Assembly: GCF_902806685.2 (NCBI RefSeq)
Contig: NC_048550.1
Location: forward strand, 4,321,383-4,385,382
Direction of reading: 5' to 3'
DNA: 64,000 bases
DNA from: Maniola hyperantus
Taxonomy: Eukaryota > Arthropoda > Insecta > Lepidoptera > Nymphalidae
Shown here: piece by piece, positions 21,891 through 36,800 of the stretch
How the letters are laid out: every line of letters starts with the position of its first letter
How positions within the stretch are numbered: position 1 is the first letter of the stretch
Program-made: the position numbers and the translations under genes
Notes under the pieces: generated by a model
The model's input: the letters and a program-made list of their open reading frames with translations, nothing else
What the model was told of the DNA's origin: nothing
Databases searched by the model: none

Positions 21891-24800
21891 GTGAGTTCTG
21901 TGTCTAAAATCTCAAGAAAACTTCTGGAAATATATGTTTTGGAATTTCCGTTATTCTGTAGATTTATCTGTACCTGCTAATATTATAAAGAGGTAGGCAC
22001 CTAAAGTTTGTAAAGTTGCTTGTAGGAAGTAATCTCTGGAACTACTGAACCGACTTTGAAAATTCTTTCACCAGTAAAAAGCTACATTATTCCTGAGTGG
22101 ATCAGGCTATATTTTATTAAAAAAAAATTGAGATCCCTGCGAATATTGTAACAAGCTACCCGCGCGAAGCCGGGGCGGGTCGGTAGTTGGAAATAAAACT
22201 AAGAACATAATCCTAAGTAACCTACCTAAAAAAGGGGTGATTGGAAGTTGGAGGGTTCGATCCCGGGCATGCCACTCTTACTTTTGTTTCAGTTTCGTGA
22301 GGAAACCTGCATGCCTGATGTATGTGTTTTTTTTTTCGCTGGTAAAAATACAATTAACTAAGCATCCCTCTTAAGCACGCCTGAGAGTTCTTCATAATGT
22401 TCTCAAACGTGCCTGACTATGGCCCAAACCCATCTCATTCTGAGAGGAGACCCAAGTGCATCGACGCTCGATGGCCTGCCTGCTTCCCTAGAATAACTCT
22501 AAATGTTCTGTGATAAGTGGAGGGCTCCCCTTTTGTGTTGGTGTAAAACCCAGAACACGAGACAAAGAGTAGATTTATAAGCTTGGAACATTGTAGCCTG
22601 TCTATAAATTTTTGCAAGATAATATTATTTATTTTTATTTATGTACACTTTATATTGCGGACACGCATATTGTGCTCGAGAACTATTAGAGTTCCTCCCT
22701 CATCTTTCCATTGAATTATTACCGGAAAGGAGTCTTAAACGGATACGTTAAGATTGAAGCGGAAAATGTGTTTAATGACGCATAAAACCGTTTACAAATT
22801 TAAATTTAAGGAAACTTACCTACTGGCGTGCCAGGTGCTGTGGCCAGGCCAGGTGGACTTGCTGGCTGGCATCAGAATTTAAATAAGATGATCTGTTCTA
22901 TAAAGGCTTATGGCCATGCATACAAGTGAACATTTTTTTTTCTCTTATTCCTGACATTCCTGAATATTTTGGACATCAGACATTAATCCACAACACAGTC
23001 ATCACTCATCCCCACGGACTAGAGTCCGTGGTCATCACCCAGAACTAATTATATCCCGCGTAGGACCAGGACGAAACGAAGCTGATGGGTTGGATTGGAT
23101 TGGAAGTACATATAACTCAGACACATAAATCACACGTAGGCGGAGCGTATGCTCTACAGAGTACAGACGTCAGGCTAAAAGCTAGAAACCAAATACGTCT
23201 AGGTAGTTGCATCGTGTCCTCAAGATCACAGGCATTAAGTTTATGCCTAATACCTACCTATATGTTACTAAGTACTGTTTCATTGTAAAATGACCTTAGA
23301 ATTGTCATAACAGCCATGAGATTAACAAACTTGTTCGCCTTTTGCTATAAATGTAAGCTTTACTTATGTATTAATCAGAATAAACAAAGGTCATTAATCT
23401 AATAATCTGATAAACAATGAGTAAGTATAATAAGTAACTATAGTAGGTAGGTACACGACAGGTCGAGATGGTAATCTGGGAGGGATCACCCCGCACACCC
23501 GCACAGCCCCCGCGCTAACCCGGTGCGGTGCGGGCGAGCATGGTTGACGTGCGGGTGTGCGGGGCGTCCCCCCGCCTCATACCCCGATAGTCATCTCGAC
23601 CTATCTAGGACTATACGTATATACCTACCTACTAAGTAATAAATTGTAGTTGAGGTACCTACCTAGAGTAATAGGAGAGCTTCCTAATAATTAAATTCAC
23701 TATAGTTGTAGTTCATTATTAGTACCTACCTTTGCTACCTACCTACTTAATAAAAACGCACTATACAAGGTGACCACGTTAATATATAATTTTTTTAAAC
23801 GTTAACTCCTTGTTAACTCCTTCTAACTTATCACAGCAAAAATAGTTTATAAAAACTAGCTATTATCATGTCATAGGGTAAAAAAATCACTAAAATTTCA
23901 ATAGGTAAGATTTTTGAATATTCGTCTAAATATTCAAAACAAAAACAATTCTACATAAATTTTACACTTTACACCACGCCATCTATCGCAATTGTGAATA
24001 AAAGTGACTGTACTAAATAGACAGGCACATAAACAGCTGTTCTATCGATTTTCCCCAAAGCCCGCAACTGAATTCACTGCATACAATCAGAACTTAATTA
24101 TTTGTCGTTCTGACGTGTTATTATCACAGTTTTTAGTGTTAGACACTTAAGTTTAGTACCAAATACTCATAACTATACATAAATTAGCGGTGTTTTGAAG
24201 ATTTAGATATATAGGTTATGTTGTTATTGCCAAGTTCAGCTGTCAGAGACTGGTGTGATAAGGTCACGATAAGGTTATAAACATGGAAAATTCTTTAAGA
24301 AGTGGACTGCATCGTCGGCATTTTATAAGCAACCACGTAGATGACATCCCCATGGACACAATTCGTCTAGTCTCCCCTATAAACAGGTTTGCGATATTGC
24401 AAGGGAATTTCAGCAATGATGAGAATGATTATCCCGAAAAGTGAGTAACTGTACCAAGTAGACGAACAAGCTTTAGTTTAAGCATAAGTAAAATACTTAA
24501 TTACTTACTTTTCTAAAGTAAAAGCTCATTGTGTGGTCGGAACATCTATTCGTATTATTTTAATTCCGCAGTTACGTGCCAAAAGCTTAAATACTTATTT
24601 GAAATGCGCCTTGTAAAATTTAAAAGCAATAGATTACAACTTGACCTTTTCGTTACGTGGTGGTTAGGAATTAGGATACACGCTACGAACATGCTACGAA
24701 TTACAAACAGGATAGATAGGTACTACTAGGTAGGTACCTACTTATTAAAAAAAATGTAGGTATAATGTGGCGACTAATACCTATGGTGGGTAAATAATAA

Positions 24801-27800
24801 AATTTTGTTGTAAATACCTACCTACTACTACGACAATCAAACATTCACATAGTAGGAATACGATATAATAATAAAAAATATCTAAATATAGCGGAATTCT
24901 AGTATATAGTGATAGTAGACCATAGAGATGACTAGAAAGTTTAGTACAGTCGTTAGTTTGTTATTGTGAAGTCTAGCTGCTGAAATAACATAATAATAAT
25001 AATATGAACTATATCTACCTGGGTAGTGTTCAAAAATATTCAAATAGATAAGTATAATAATTATGCCGTACAATAGGTACCTACCTACCTAATGTTAGGT
25101 TATAATTAGAGTACCTAGGTAGCTGTATCTAATTCAGCAATAGATGTTCATTCATACCATGGTAAGCCTGGTAACTGGTAAGTGGTAACACACTAAGAAA
25201 AAGAAAAGACAAAATATAAAAGATATCTTCAAGTACGTGAAGGTAAGCGATTAGCATACCTACCAAGTACCAACGTAGAAATTACTGGAACAAGTAACAC
25301 CCAATACGAGTACCTACTACCTATACATAAACTGATACACCTTGTTAAACAAGCGGTGAGCAAAATAATGTAGTGTAAGTCACTTGCTACTCGATAAAAG
25401 ATGGCTCTGCTATCGCTAAATAAATATGTTTTAAGCGAATAAAATATGAGCATAACCTAAAAAATCCTTACAATGATTATTATTATGAACTACGGAAGTA
25501 AGTATGAAGAAAAAACTAGTCAAGTGCGCGTCATAAACTCATCAGAAAAAGGTGGTCAGAACGGGCATAACCTTCCGTAGTCATGGCGGGCTTCTTCTCG
25601 GATCGGCGAGCTTGGACTCTACGTAGCTTTAATTTTAAGTTTATATAATTAACTAGAGGATGCCTGCAACTTCGTCCGCGTGGTATTAGGTTTTTGAAAA
25701 TCCCCTGGGAGCTCTTTGATTTTCCGGGATAAAAATTAGCCCCGGGATGCAGGCTATCGCTGTACCAAATTTTGTCAAAATCGGTTGAATGGATGGGCCG
25801 TGAAAGGCTAGCAGACAGATAGACAGACACACTTTCGCATTTTTAATATTAGTATGGATTAGTATGGATTATTTGGTAAAATCATTGCATCAATCTATCT
25901 TACAAAATCATAAAACGTACAAAGCCTCAATAGCTCAACGGACTGAAATCCGAATATTACGTTACTCATTATTAACATGGCAAATATTTTTTCTAAAAAA
26001 AACTTCGTATAAGTATAGAAATGATACGTATGTTTATTTACTAAACCTTTTCTGAAAGTACATATCTATGTAACACTAAGCAACATAAGTGAAAAAAAAT
26101 TGTCAAAATTGGTTCATTGGTCTTTGAGATAATCCCGAACATACATGAGATACATCGCTGGTCGAATAGATCGAAGATGTACCTAGCCTTCTTTTTTGCA
26201 GTTGCTTAATTTTTTTTTATTTGTTTCAGACCCTACAAATTAAGGACAAAGCTACTAATATCAGGATTAGTTATTCTGATACTGGTGTCAGCGTTAAGCG
26301 GGTATCTAATCGGAAAAGCAGACTACAATGCGTGGAAGCTAGCCGAGCCGCCGGATCCAGTGTATCCTCTGCCACCGTCGCCTTCCCGGCTCCACACCTT
26401 CAAGAGGGCGGCGGTCTGCACAGACGCTCCTCAATGCTCGGAAATAGGAAGGTAAGATTGCTTAGAATTTTTCAAAAGATCATCTCGTCAAATATCATAT
26501 CAATTTAAGAGAAAAAATCACGAAAATCGGTCCAAATAATTTGAAGAAATAGGTGTAGGCAAGTGCTACATTATCTAACGTAGATAAAGAAATGTATAGG
26601 TAGGTGTGTTCTGGTTCAACAATAAAAACATTGAATTTCAGCGAACGAGGTTAACGTTTATATAACTATCTACAGCAGACCTAAATATTTGTATATTAGT
26701 ACGTAAAGTGTACCTATCTAATTCCGTTGCCAACATTTGGTATCTGCGCAAAGTCGCAAACACATGTGCACTCTATATTCCCTCATGCGAGATTTACACG
26801 ATTCGATTTTTGCCGCTTGCTTGACTAGGCGGCGCGGCGCAGCAAAAATCGACGTGTAAAATAGCAAATTGACTAGACAACCGATGAATGACACTGCCAA
26901 ATTGGTTGCGCAACCAAGCGGACGTGGGTGAGGTACAGTACGTGACAGGTCGAGACGGCAATCGGGGAGGGACAGCCCCCGCGCTAACCCGGTCCGGGCG
27001 AGTGCGGGTGACGTGCGGGTGTATAGGGTGTCCCCCGTCTCATACCCCGATTACCATCTGGACCTGTCGACCTATTGGAGTCATAGGTATTCAAAACCTA
27101 CATAAGAAAATAACGATGAAGGATCAGAATCCGACGTAACACTTTTTTTAAGTAGGTCTTAAATGGTTAATTATTTGTCCTATTAGATCAAAAAAATTAA
27201 CACTATATTTTTTTGCGCCCTAAAAACCGTAAAACTTTAATTTAAAAATATATTTTTCTTAGACAGGTGAAAACACTGTCGGCCATGTTTGGCCGATAGA
27301 TTATCTGTGCTCTGACGTCATGCATTTGTAAACAACAGCATAACCTCCCAAAGTTTAATAAACATGACTTCTATACTAGTTTACATGAAAAATATAGTAA
27401 TTATCGTTATTGTATCATCCGAGAATGTAAAAACGCATCGATAAAGACCACAGGAAAGTTGTGGATTAGAGTGCCCAGTGAAATAAATATACGTAACACG
27501 CGAAGACTTGCTTAAAGAGATCCTATATGACTAACGACTTCAACCCAAATTTATTATTGCAAAGATCACTTTGTTGTAATTCTTACTTAATAACTTATTC
27601 AGTTTATAAAGAGAAAACGATATTTTTTTACGTTTACTATGAGTTTTCAGAAATATATAAAAACTAGCTTATGCTCGTGACTTCGTCCGCGTGGACTTCA
27701 TAAATTTCAAACCCCCATTTAACTCACTCAGGGGTGGAATTTCAAAAAATCCTTTCCTAGTGGATAGCTTCTCTTTACCTACAAAGAACACACAGACCAA

Positions 27801-30800
27801 ATTTCATGTATCTAGGACCAGTTGTTTAGATGTTTAGGCTGTGCGTTGATATATAAGTTAGTCAGGACTTTAAATTTTATATATAATATGGATACTACGT
27901 TAGTGCCCGCGTGACATAGGGATGACATTTCTTTGTTTACATATTTAATGACGTCACATCATGGCTGACAGCGTTTTCTGCGTTTCAAATAAAAATAAAA
28001 ACTGTATTTTTTTAAATTGGATTTATATCCATCCTGCGTTTTTAATCATTGTTATTGATATATTTCGTTGTCTTAAGCAAAATACTATAATAAATAATCA
28101 TTTATTGGACGAAATTAGATATGAGTCAAGTAGCCCATTATGACATTAATTAAATTCGAACTGTACTTACTTGTCTGGAGTACATCGCACTTAGTTTTTT
28201 TGCTCCAAGGTAGATCAGATTGTATCACCGAAAATTCGGTGCAAACAGGTTATCGAATTACGTTCAAGTAAAAGATTTTATGAAACCAGAGCGATAACGA
28301 TGACTTGTTTTATTTAAAACTACTTAGCTGTTACCTACTCGTAAATTTTCCAGCGTAGGTAGGAAGGACATATTTTGTGCTACCTGTCTGACTGAAATTC
28401 TTATCAAAATCGCTTCAAACTTTTCAAAGATGCTAATCTTTGAAAAGCAAATCGATTTTATTTTTAAAGAATATTAGCCATATTTATCATGACTAATATC
28501 CCCTTTTCCCTCCAAGTAAGTGCAAAGCTTGTGCTAGGAGTAGGTACGACAAATAGTGCAACGGGTGGGATTTGAACCGGCCGTCTTTCGGATTTCAGCC
28601 GCTCCTGTAACCGTCGAGCTTTAAAATGACAAAAATAAAGAGGGCTTTCAATAACGTGCTATATATAACGTATTAATAGCTGTTTTAAATCAGTTATTTC
28701 GAACAAGACACAAAATCCAATTTTATTAATTTGCGGAAAATCTGTTTTCTCGGATAAACATTTTCTCGAGTTAAAAATTAGTCTGATTTCCTTTATGTAA
28801 TAAAACGCTATACCTAGCTCTTATGAAGCTATTGGCCACAAGATGGCGTTATTTCAAATAAACCAATTTATTTACCTCTGCCTTTAGGTAAACCTGTCAC
28901 ATTAATTCATTTAATTAAAATTGAAAAGCTACATTATAATTTTCGGCGTTTTAACTACCTACCTAAAAGTAACGTTTAAATCATGTTCAGTCGTGCCTAC
29001 TTTACTTGGATTTTTTTCTAGAATTTCAATGAGTTCAGTTTAAAGCTTTAAATAATATGCAGAATGATGCAGAATGAATGATCACGTTATCATTGTGTTG
29101 TTTTTACCTTTGTTACGGCTTCAGTTCGACACACACATCTCTAAAACATCCTACACACATATTTTCACCGTCTCATCAATGTTACCATCTTATAAAATTG
29201 TTACCACTTTAGTGATAGACCTGCCTGTAGAGATATTGCAAATAAGTTATAATATCTAGTTGGTACCTACACATTAACTAATCTAAAAATAATTATAGAT
29301 AGACAGGTAGGTACTTAATTTATTATTGAAACAAAAACAAACTTCTTTACCATAAAAAATTAAAATAAGCGTTAAACGCGTGTGTATTTTAAACCTGGTA
29401 ACTAGCTAGGTAGATTTCCTATCTAACGGCATGTATATGACAAAACCTCAATATAGAGGTAATCTTAGCAAATCAGTAGTATCAAAAAGTTTATTGTTCA
29501 TTTAATCGAACTAAAAAAATGTAGGCCAACATTGCTGCAGGAATATTTCGGAATAATCTTATTCAAGCTTGTCCTGTGAGTGCGACATAGGCCAGACACT
29601 TCCAACTCGTCCTCTCGTGTTCGACACCATGTTGACGTTTGACCAACATTTTCTTATTTTGATAACAATAATTCGTTTCGTCATGGTCTTACTTAATAAT
29701 ACCGGCAGTCAGATGTAAATAGTAGTTCCTCAATTTTGCAACGGCATCCCAAACCAGCTTACTCACACAAATAAAATTCTTGTATACAAACAACATCCTT
29801 CATAACCGGGTCGAAGCTGTAGCACCAACCAATCATGATTCGAGAATTTTATCGACGCGCATGCGGTCACTGACGTGTCTCGCGACGCCTATATATACGC
29901 CGTTCGGAGCGTGGAGCGAAACATTAAGTAAAACTAAACTATAAACTTCAGTGGCCGCCCGCCGCAGTCACCGCGATAAATCTAAACTTTTTCTTTGTGA
30001 GTTTAATCAGATCTAGTCATAAATATGTCTGAGGCTTTCTTCGATGAATACGACTACTACAACTTTGACCACGACAAGCACATTTTCTCCAGTCACGGTG
30101 GCAAGCAACGCTCGAAGAAGGAGGTGAGCGAGCACACTAACCACTTCGACCCGTCCGGCCATTCGAGAAAGATCGTGAAGAAGTTGGCTAACACCGAAAA
30201 CAACAAGAAAGCCGTAAATAAAAGTTAGATGAATTTTTGGACAAAATACGACTATGGCTTGTGAATGGAATGTTGATTTAATGCCAAGCGAACGGAGGAC
30301 ATTATGGCGAATACCCGAAGAACGCACGGGTCGCTCGTCGCTGAGATCAGTGGAACAGCCGAGGCGGTTTTTGCTGACGCAAAGCTTCTACTATGGACAC
30401 TACAACGGAAGAGCAAGGTGGCGAAGCGTGCTTCGTGACCGCACCGGAGCAAACCGGTGAAAATCTATTTCAAATATCTCGTTCCAAAGACTGATCTCAA
30501 TAACTCCTTGGGCTTGTTGTAAAGCTCTGTATCTCTGTGTTACTAATTCCTAGGTAGATTATTACGTTATTGTATCTTTTCGGGGTACTCAAGTGACTGT
30601 AATATTTAATTTAAGGTAAATAAATGATATTTAATTTTACTGATGTACTGTTTTATTGTGTTTGTATGCTGCTCAATTTACGAGGTTATCGGCTGGCGTG
30701 TGTAGTCACCTACGCGCAACGGTCGTTCGATCGTTGTTTATACACAAAAACAACCTTGAGCCGAGGCAGACTGCGACTTATTTGCTATATGACCTTGTCC

Positions 30801-33800
30801 GTTATTTATCAGTTCCATTTTTCCTTTTTGTTGCCGTTTCAATATAAAAATACACGAAGGAACGTAGGTAGACACTACTACAAAAAAAAAAATAGTCTCC
30901 TCCTGCTGAAATTAATCAGAATGCAGACTGCAGTCTAATTTTAGTGTACCTATTTGAGTTTTTCTATCTACCAAATTAAGTACCCTACTAAAATAATTTA
31001 ACTTGGTGTTATATAATTATCAGTTTTAAAATTATTGTCATATCGATTTAAAACAAAAGTTGATCTAAATTTCCGTTCGGTTTTCATAGACTTTTTTTTT
31101 GTATTCAGCGTGTAACATTTTTTTTCGAATTAAGTAAATTCTTTCAAACGTTTGCTACCCTATAAGTGATATAACTAAACTAAAACAGTTTTATTATTCT
31201 ATTGATTATTAATATTTACTATTCCTTATTTATTTTACTTATATATTTTTGTGAAAAAAGCTGTAAGTATATAAATCCATTTTTTTGAAATAAATAGGTA
31301 GGTAAATATTTTCATACGGAACAACTTACCGAAGTATTAGTTGTTTCCGCGTGTATTTTTTAAATAAACAATTATTTATTAATACAATATTTAAGAAATA
31401 GAATTAGTTAAACCAGTTACAAGAATTAATACGTACTAGCACAATATATAAATACACCGTTATATTAGAAAACATATATTAGATATTATTAGTAAGTACC
31501 TACTAATAGGTACTTAACCTACACAGCTTCGGCTTAACTTTTAACCGACTTCATTAAAGAATCCCCTTCGCTAACTACGAAACTCATCTACTTTTGTTAA
31601 AAACATTGTGTTATACTGTACATTTGTACATGATTAACGTAAACTATACTTATTACAGAAAAGAAATCCAGTTTTATTTGTAGGTATACTTATATTAATA
31701 TAATCCATCACAACTGCGTACCTAGCTACTTAGATATTATGTTTTATTCAATAACAAAACCATATCATAATACGTATAGCTACTTAGTTATTATGTATTT
31801 ATCTATACAATTATCATACGTTTACATAACTGACCTTTAAGACTTGTTTGAGAGAACTGCGTAGAGAGCGAACCCTATTAATAAACAACATAATTTGGTT
31901 TCTTAAATGTTTATGTTTTTATTTAAAGAGTCTAACTAGGTAGTGCTGTTTTAAGTTAACGACGTTAACTTTTCCATTGGTCCTAACTTTTAATATCCCG
32001 TTCATTTATAAAAAATCTTCGAATAAATAAAACGGTTGGTTACCCTACATGCATCCAGTAAGTAGCTATAATATTTTTGTTAAAAATGTTAGAGATACCT
32101 ACCTACCAGTGGCGTGCAGGTCATAGAGGCATAAATGCACTGCTTACCCCAGTTGTAATAGCTTAGTGCTTATTTTTTATTATGGCCTGCCAGTAAACAG
32201 GTTCCTACCTAACTAATGCCTACCCTGGCCTCAAACCCTGTGCACGCCACTGCTACCTACTACTAAATTGGAATTCAGCTCATTAATAAATTGTTCTGTG
32301 ACTTTAATAAGCATACCTAATATTTTATTATTGCAATAGTTCAGACTATTTACGTAGGTATTTATTCTGTACCGGCATACATTTATTAAGTAGGTATCCT
32401 ACTTTTTTATTTTTCCATTCAGGTCAAAGATATTTAAGTATACCTAGGTAAACACTTAAGTAGGTACATTTTTCGCAGTTATGCCTATCTACCATTTTAC
32501 AACAATAGCATTTTCAATAGGAATCATATTGGAAAAATCAAGGCTAAGCATAATATTCGTGCTGAATATGAATTATAATAAAAATTGCGTCAATCAAGTA
32601 CCTAAGTGCTGAGTTAGTAGTTAAGTACAAGTACAAAATTGCTTTGCTTTTGAATATTATCTATATGACATATACAAAAACCAAAGTTATTTGGGATATC
32701 GAATATCGACAAGTAGGTACCTAGGTAGTTTCTTAGGATGCTGATTGTCATGACAACCGTAGGTTTACTTCAAAGTTAAACATATAAATGTACAGTTTAT
32801 ACCTATATTAACACTTGTTACCACAGTATAAACATCACATATGCGACTAAATTGGCTCACAAGTTTCGCAACGTGAGTTGGGAATTGAGATAAATCCGTC
32901 ACACGTGATGCCTCTCCTTGACGTTGAGATTTAAAAATACACCGTTTGTGCATGTTGTTATGAAGATAAACTATAGACTAAGAGGCAGCACGCGCCAGAC
33001 CTTCGTTATTTTATAAAAACTGAATGTTTCTCTGCGTATTGTCTCACTACACTGCACTGGGAGGAACGATCAGCGACTAAGAAGTTTGAATCATTTCATC
33101 ATCATCATCATCATCATGATCAACCCATCGCCGGCTCACTACAGAGCACAGGTCTCCTCTCACAGTGGATCATTTAACTTTAATAAATTGTTAAACTTTA
33201 AGGGTAGGGGGTTGCCACGATACTGAGTGTCTGGCATTGCATGACGTGATCTCTAACATCATCATCATGGCCCATCACCCATCACCGGCCCACTACAGAG
33301 CACGGGTCTACTCTCATGTGCGGATTGGTAGACTTCACACATCTTTGAGAACATTATGGAGAACTCTCAGGCATGCAGGTTTCCTCACGATGTTTTCCTT
33401 CACCGTTAAAGCAAGTGATATTTAATTAATTAAAACGCACATAACTCCGAAAAGTTAGAGGTGCGTGCCCGGGATCGAACCCCCGACCTCCGATTAGAAG
33501 GCGGACGTCCTAACCACTAGGCTATCACAGCTTGTTATCTATCTGATCTCTAATACTATTCCGAAGAAAATGTAAAAAAAAAATAGACTTTATACCATGG
33601 TATATTATATTCTGTGCTAAGCGTTCCACAGCCAGAATTCTGAATTCAGATTTCTGCGTCCAAAACTGACCAAATAATATATTCAGTACCTAAATAAGAT
33701 TAAGCTTGGAGTTGTAGGCCCAGATATTTAGGTAGATTGCTCCTAAATCAATGTGGGGCCTAATATACAAAATTAAAATTAAAGACTAAAGAGTGAAGAT

Positions 33801-36800
33801 GAATACGATATGATGTTTTCACACTTGACCACAACCACACCTGATGGAAAGTGATGATGTGGCCTAAGATGGGACGCGTTTACCTAGAAGATGCCTATTC
33901 AGTATTCACTCTTGTTTTAAAGATACCCAGATTGAAACACAGATCGCGAAAAAGGATTCCAAATCTTAGGCATGCGTTAGAAATGCGTATGACCAACCTT
34001 AGTTGGTAATTATGATGTACTTAGTTCCTACCTAAATGCAGTCCCGCCGCGCATTGCTGGAGTGAGCTGCGAGTCAATTCCACGCCTACATATTTAGGCC
34101 TACCACTTTTTTTAATCAGTACTTACCCATATTATCAGTACCTACCCATATTATAAATGTGAAAGTTTGTTTGTTTGTTGGTTTGTCCTTCAATCACGTC
34201 ACAACAGAGCAACGGATCGACGTGATTTTTTGCATGAGTAGGTATAGTTAAAGACCTGGACAGTGACATAGGCTACTTTTTATCCCGGGAAATCAAAGAG
34301 TTCCCACGGGATTTTCAAAAATCTAAATCCACGAGTAGGAAGTCGCGGGCATCAGCTAGTAGGTACCTACTTACCACTTACATAATGAGCGTTTTGTTCC
34401 AGGCACATTCTCTCAATAAATGGGTCGGCGGTGGACGCGACGATCGCAGCCATGTTCTGCAACGGCCTCTACAACCAGCAGAGCATGGGCCTCGGCGGAG
34501 GGTTCTTCATGACGGTCTACATCAAGGAGGAGGAGAGAGCGTACACTGTGATAGCTAGGGAGAAGGCGCCAGCTGCTGCTTCGATGGACATGTTCAATGG
34601 GAACTTCGATAAAGCATCTAAAGGTAGGTATTGTTTGTTCATCGTAATTTGAAGCGTGAGTAATATGTTGGCACTATTGCAAATCACACAATAATAAACC
34701 CTAACTGGAAGGAATAAAGAAACAAAGCAATGGTGCCAACATTATTACCTACTCACGCGTCAAGTTACGATGAACGGACAATAGTTACTGGCTCTTACTC
34801 TACTATGGGTTGGGATGGCTTATGAGTTTCGCAGTGTTCGCTCTCACACTTCTTCTTCTTCTCGGCTTCTTCGGCTTCTTTAGAGGACGATTCAGACTAG
34901 GTACATGATCGGCATATTCAACCTTAATGCATTGCATTAAGGTTGGATATGACACATGTCGATTGAATCGTCCTCTAGAGAAGCCCGTATTTTGACCTGA
35001 ATTCCAATGTTAGTCTTCTTAGGACCACTTGGACAACGACAGAACAAACTGATACAGTAAAATTTTGTACCTAATGCTGTCACTTTTTAGCATGAGCATA
35101 ATGCGGTTGCTACAAAGTGACAGCATTGAAAAACTAAATAAGTTTAAGTGTACCTACTAGGTACTTTGCAAGTGAGCCTTTCTTCATATCGTTGCTGTTT
35201 CATTATATTTTGATGAAGAAAACGTCTTTGAATTCATCGTCGTCTTTACGCCTGACATAGGCTATGTTATGACGTCATGACAAATCCAATATAGCAGATT
35301 TGACCAAGAGTCCAAGGTCTTAAAAAGATCGTAGATCATCAACCGATTAATTGAATACAATTATTACAGAAAACAATACTTATTGAGTTCGTGAGTTTGT
35401 TATTGAACTATTATTTAATACGTGACATTATCATTAGGTTACCTATGATTATATTTTTAGAACGTGCCTGCCGTACGTAGGTACATATGGTGATTAGTGA
35501 CTCAGGTTCAAATATAATGATATCCATTATCCACCTACCTACCAAAGTCAAAAAATAAGTAAAGGTAGAACGATAATAAAATTATAAAATAGCCCTAGGT
35601 AGATAGGTACACGAAGTAACTAGTATTACTAAGTACCTATCTAACATATCAGTGCCAAGGACTCCTACCTAGGCACCTTTAATACATATAGGTAAACTGT
35701 ATAACTCTAGTTCACCGTTCCTCTAAAATCCCATTACAAGTGAAACATAAGACGTGGTGAGTTGAATTAAAAAAGTTGTATGGCATAATGAATATAATAC
35801 AACTTTTATTCAACTCATAAAATCAACTTATAAAAAAGTGGGAATTACTTATTATTTTTTAAATAAGTTAACAATAATTGTGGATTATTAAACACAATAA
35901 AAATTAATGCAGTAAATTACAATGGTAATTTATATAGTAGGTACAAAATATAGTATTGTTGTAGATGCGGATAGTACTATTAATTGTTGAAAACGCGTTT
36001 TTAAAACAAAACCTTAGCAGTCGCAGCGCTAACACAATAGGTATTTTTTTCAGACCATTGACCGCAATTTAGGTTGACTAATTATAACGTACAGACGTAG
36101 GTATGTGTATAAAGGAAAACATTTAAAATACTTATCACTAGCAAACCATGAAATGTTTTACTGGGTGTATAATAATTATGCCGATGCGCTGGCTGTATGA
36201 TTAATTATTATTTATTACAGTGTGTTCGGACATGAACTAACGATATTATAAACACTTATATAACTATTTTAAGGTATAAATACACTCTAAACTTGGGCCC
36301 AATCCACTTCCTACCTGTGTGGCAGCCATTTTAGTTTTTTGTTGAAATATTCTTATACGTGTACGAAAAAAACCATATCTCTCAAAGTTTTGGTCTTACT
36401 GAGATAAAATTGAACTTATTCGAAGGGTAACAATACTGTCCCTATGTCAATAGGGTTGTCGAGGGTGTTTTTGCAGTGATTTACAATAATTTGTGAATTT
36501 GCATAATTTTACGATAATTTTTTCAAGTTGTTCAAAAGTTATGGAAATGTGAACACTTTGTTTTGTAATGTCGACAATAGGACAGTATTGCTGCCTTTCG
36601 AATAATCCCATTTTTATCTCAGTAAGACCAAAACTTTGAGAGATATGATTTTTTTCGTACACGTATAAGAATAATATTTCAACAAAAAAACCAAAATGGC
36701 TGCCACACAGGTAGGAAGTGGATTGGGCCAAAGTTTAGAGTGTATTTGTACTTAAAAATAGTTGTTTTAGGTATAAGTGTTTAAAATATCGCTAGTTCAT

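Noticed and set aside
27961..28143. 60-codon frame starting MADSVFCVSN
   Set aside because: It lies inside TIR element T1 and is not intact in the other copies.
30013..30327. 104-codon minus-strand frame
   Set aside because: It is the antisense shadow of NUPR1.
33098..33120. CRISPR-like short repeats and GATGAT/CAGT runs
   Set aside because: They are simple microsatellites without unique spacers.
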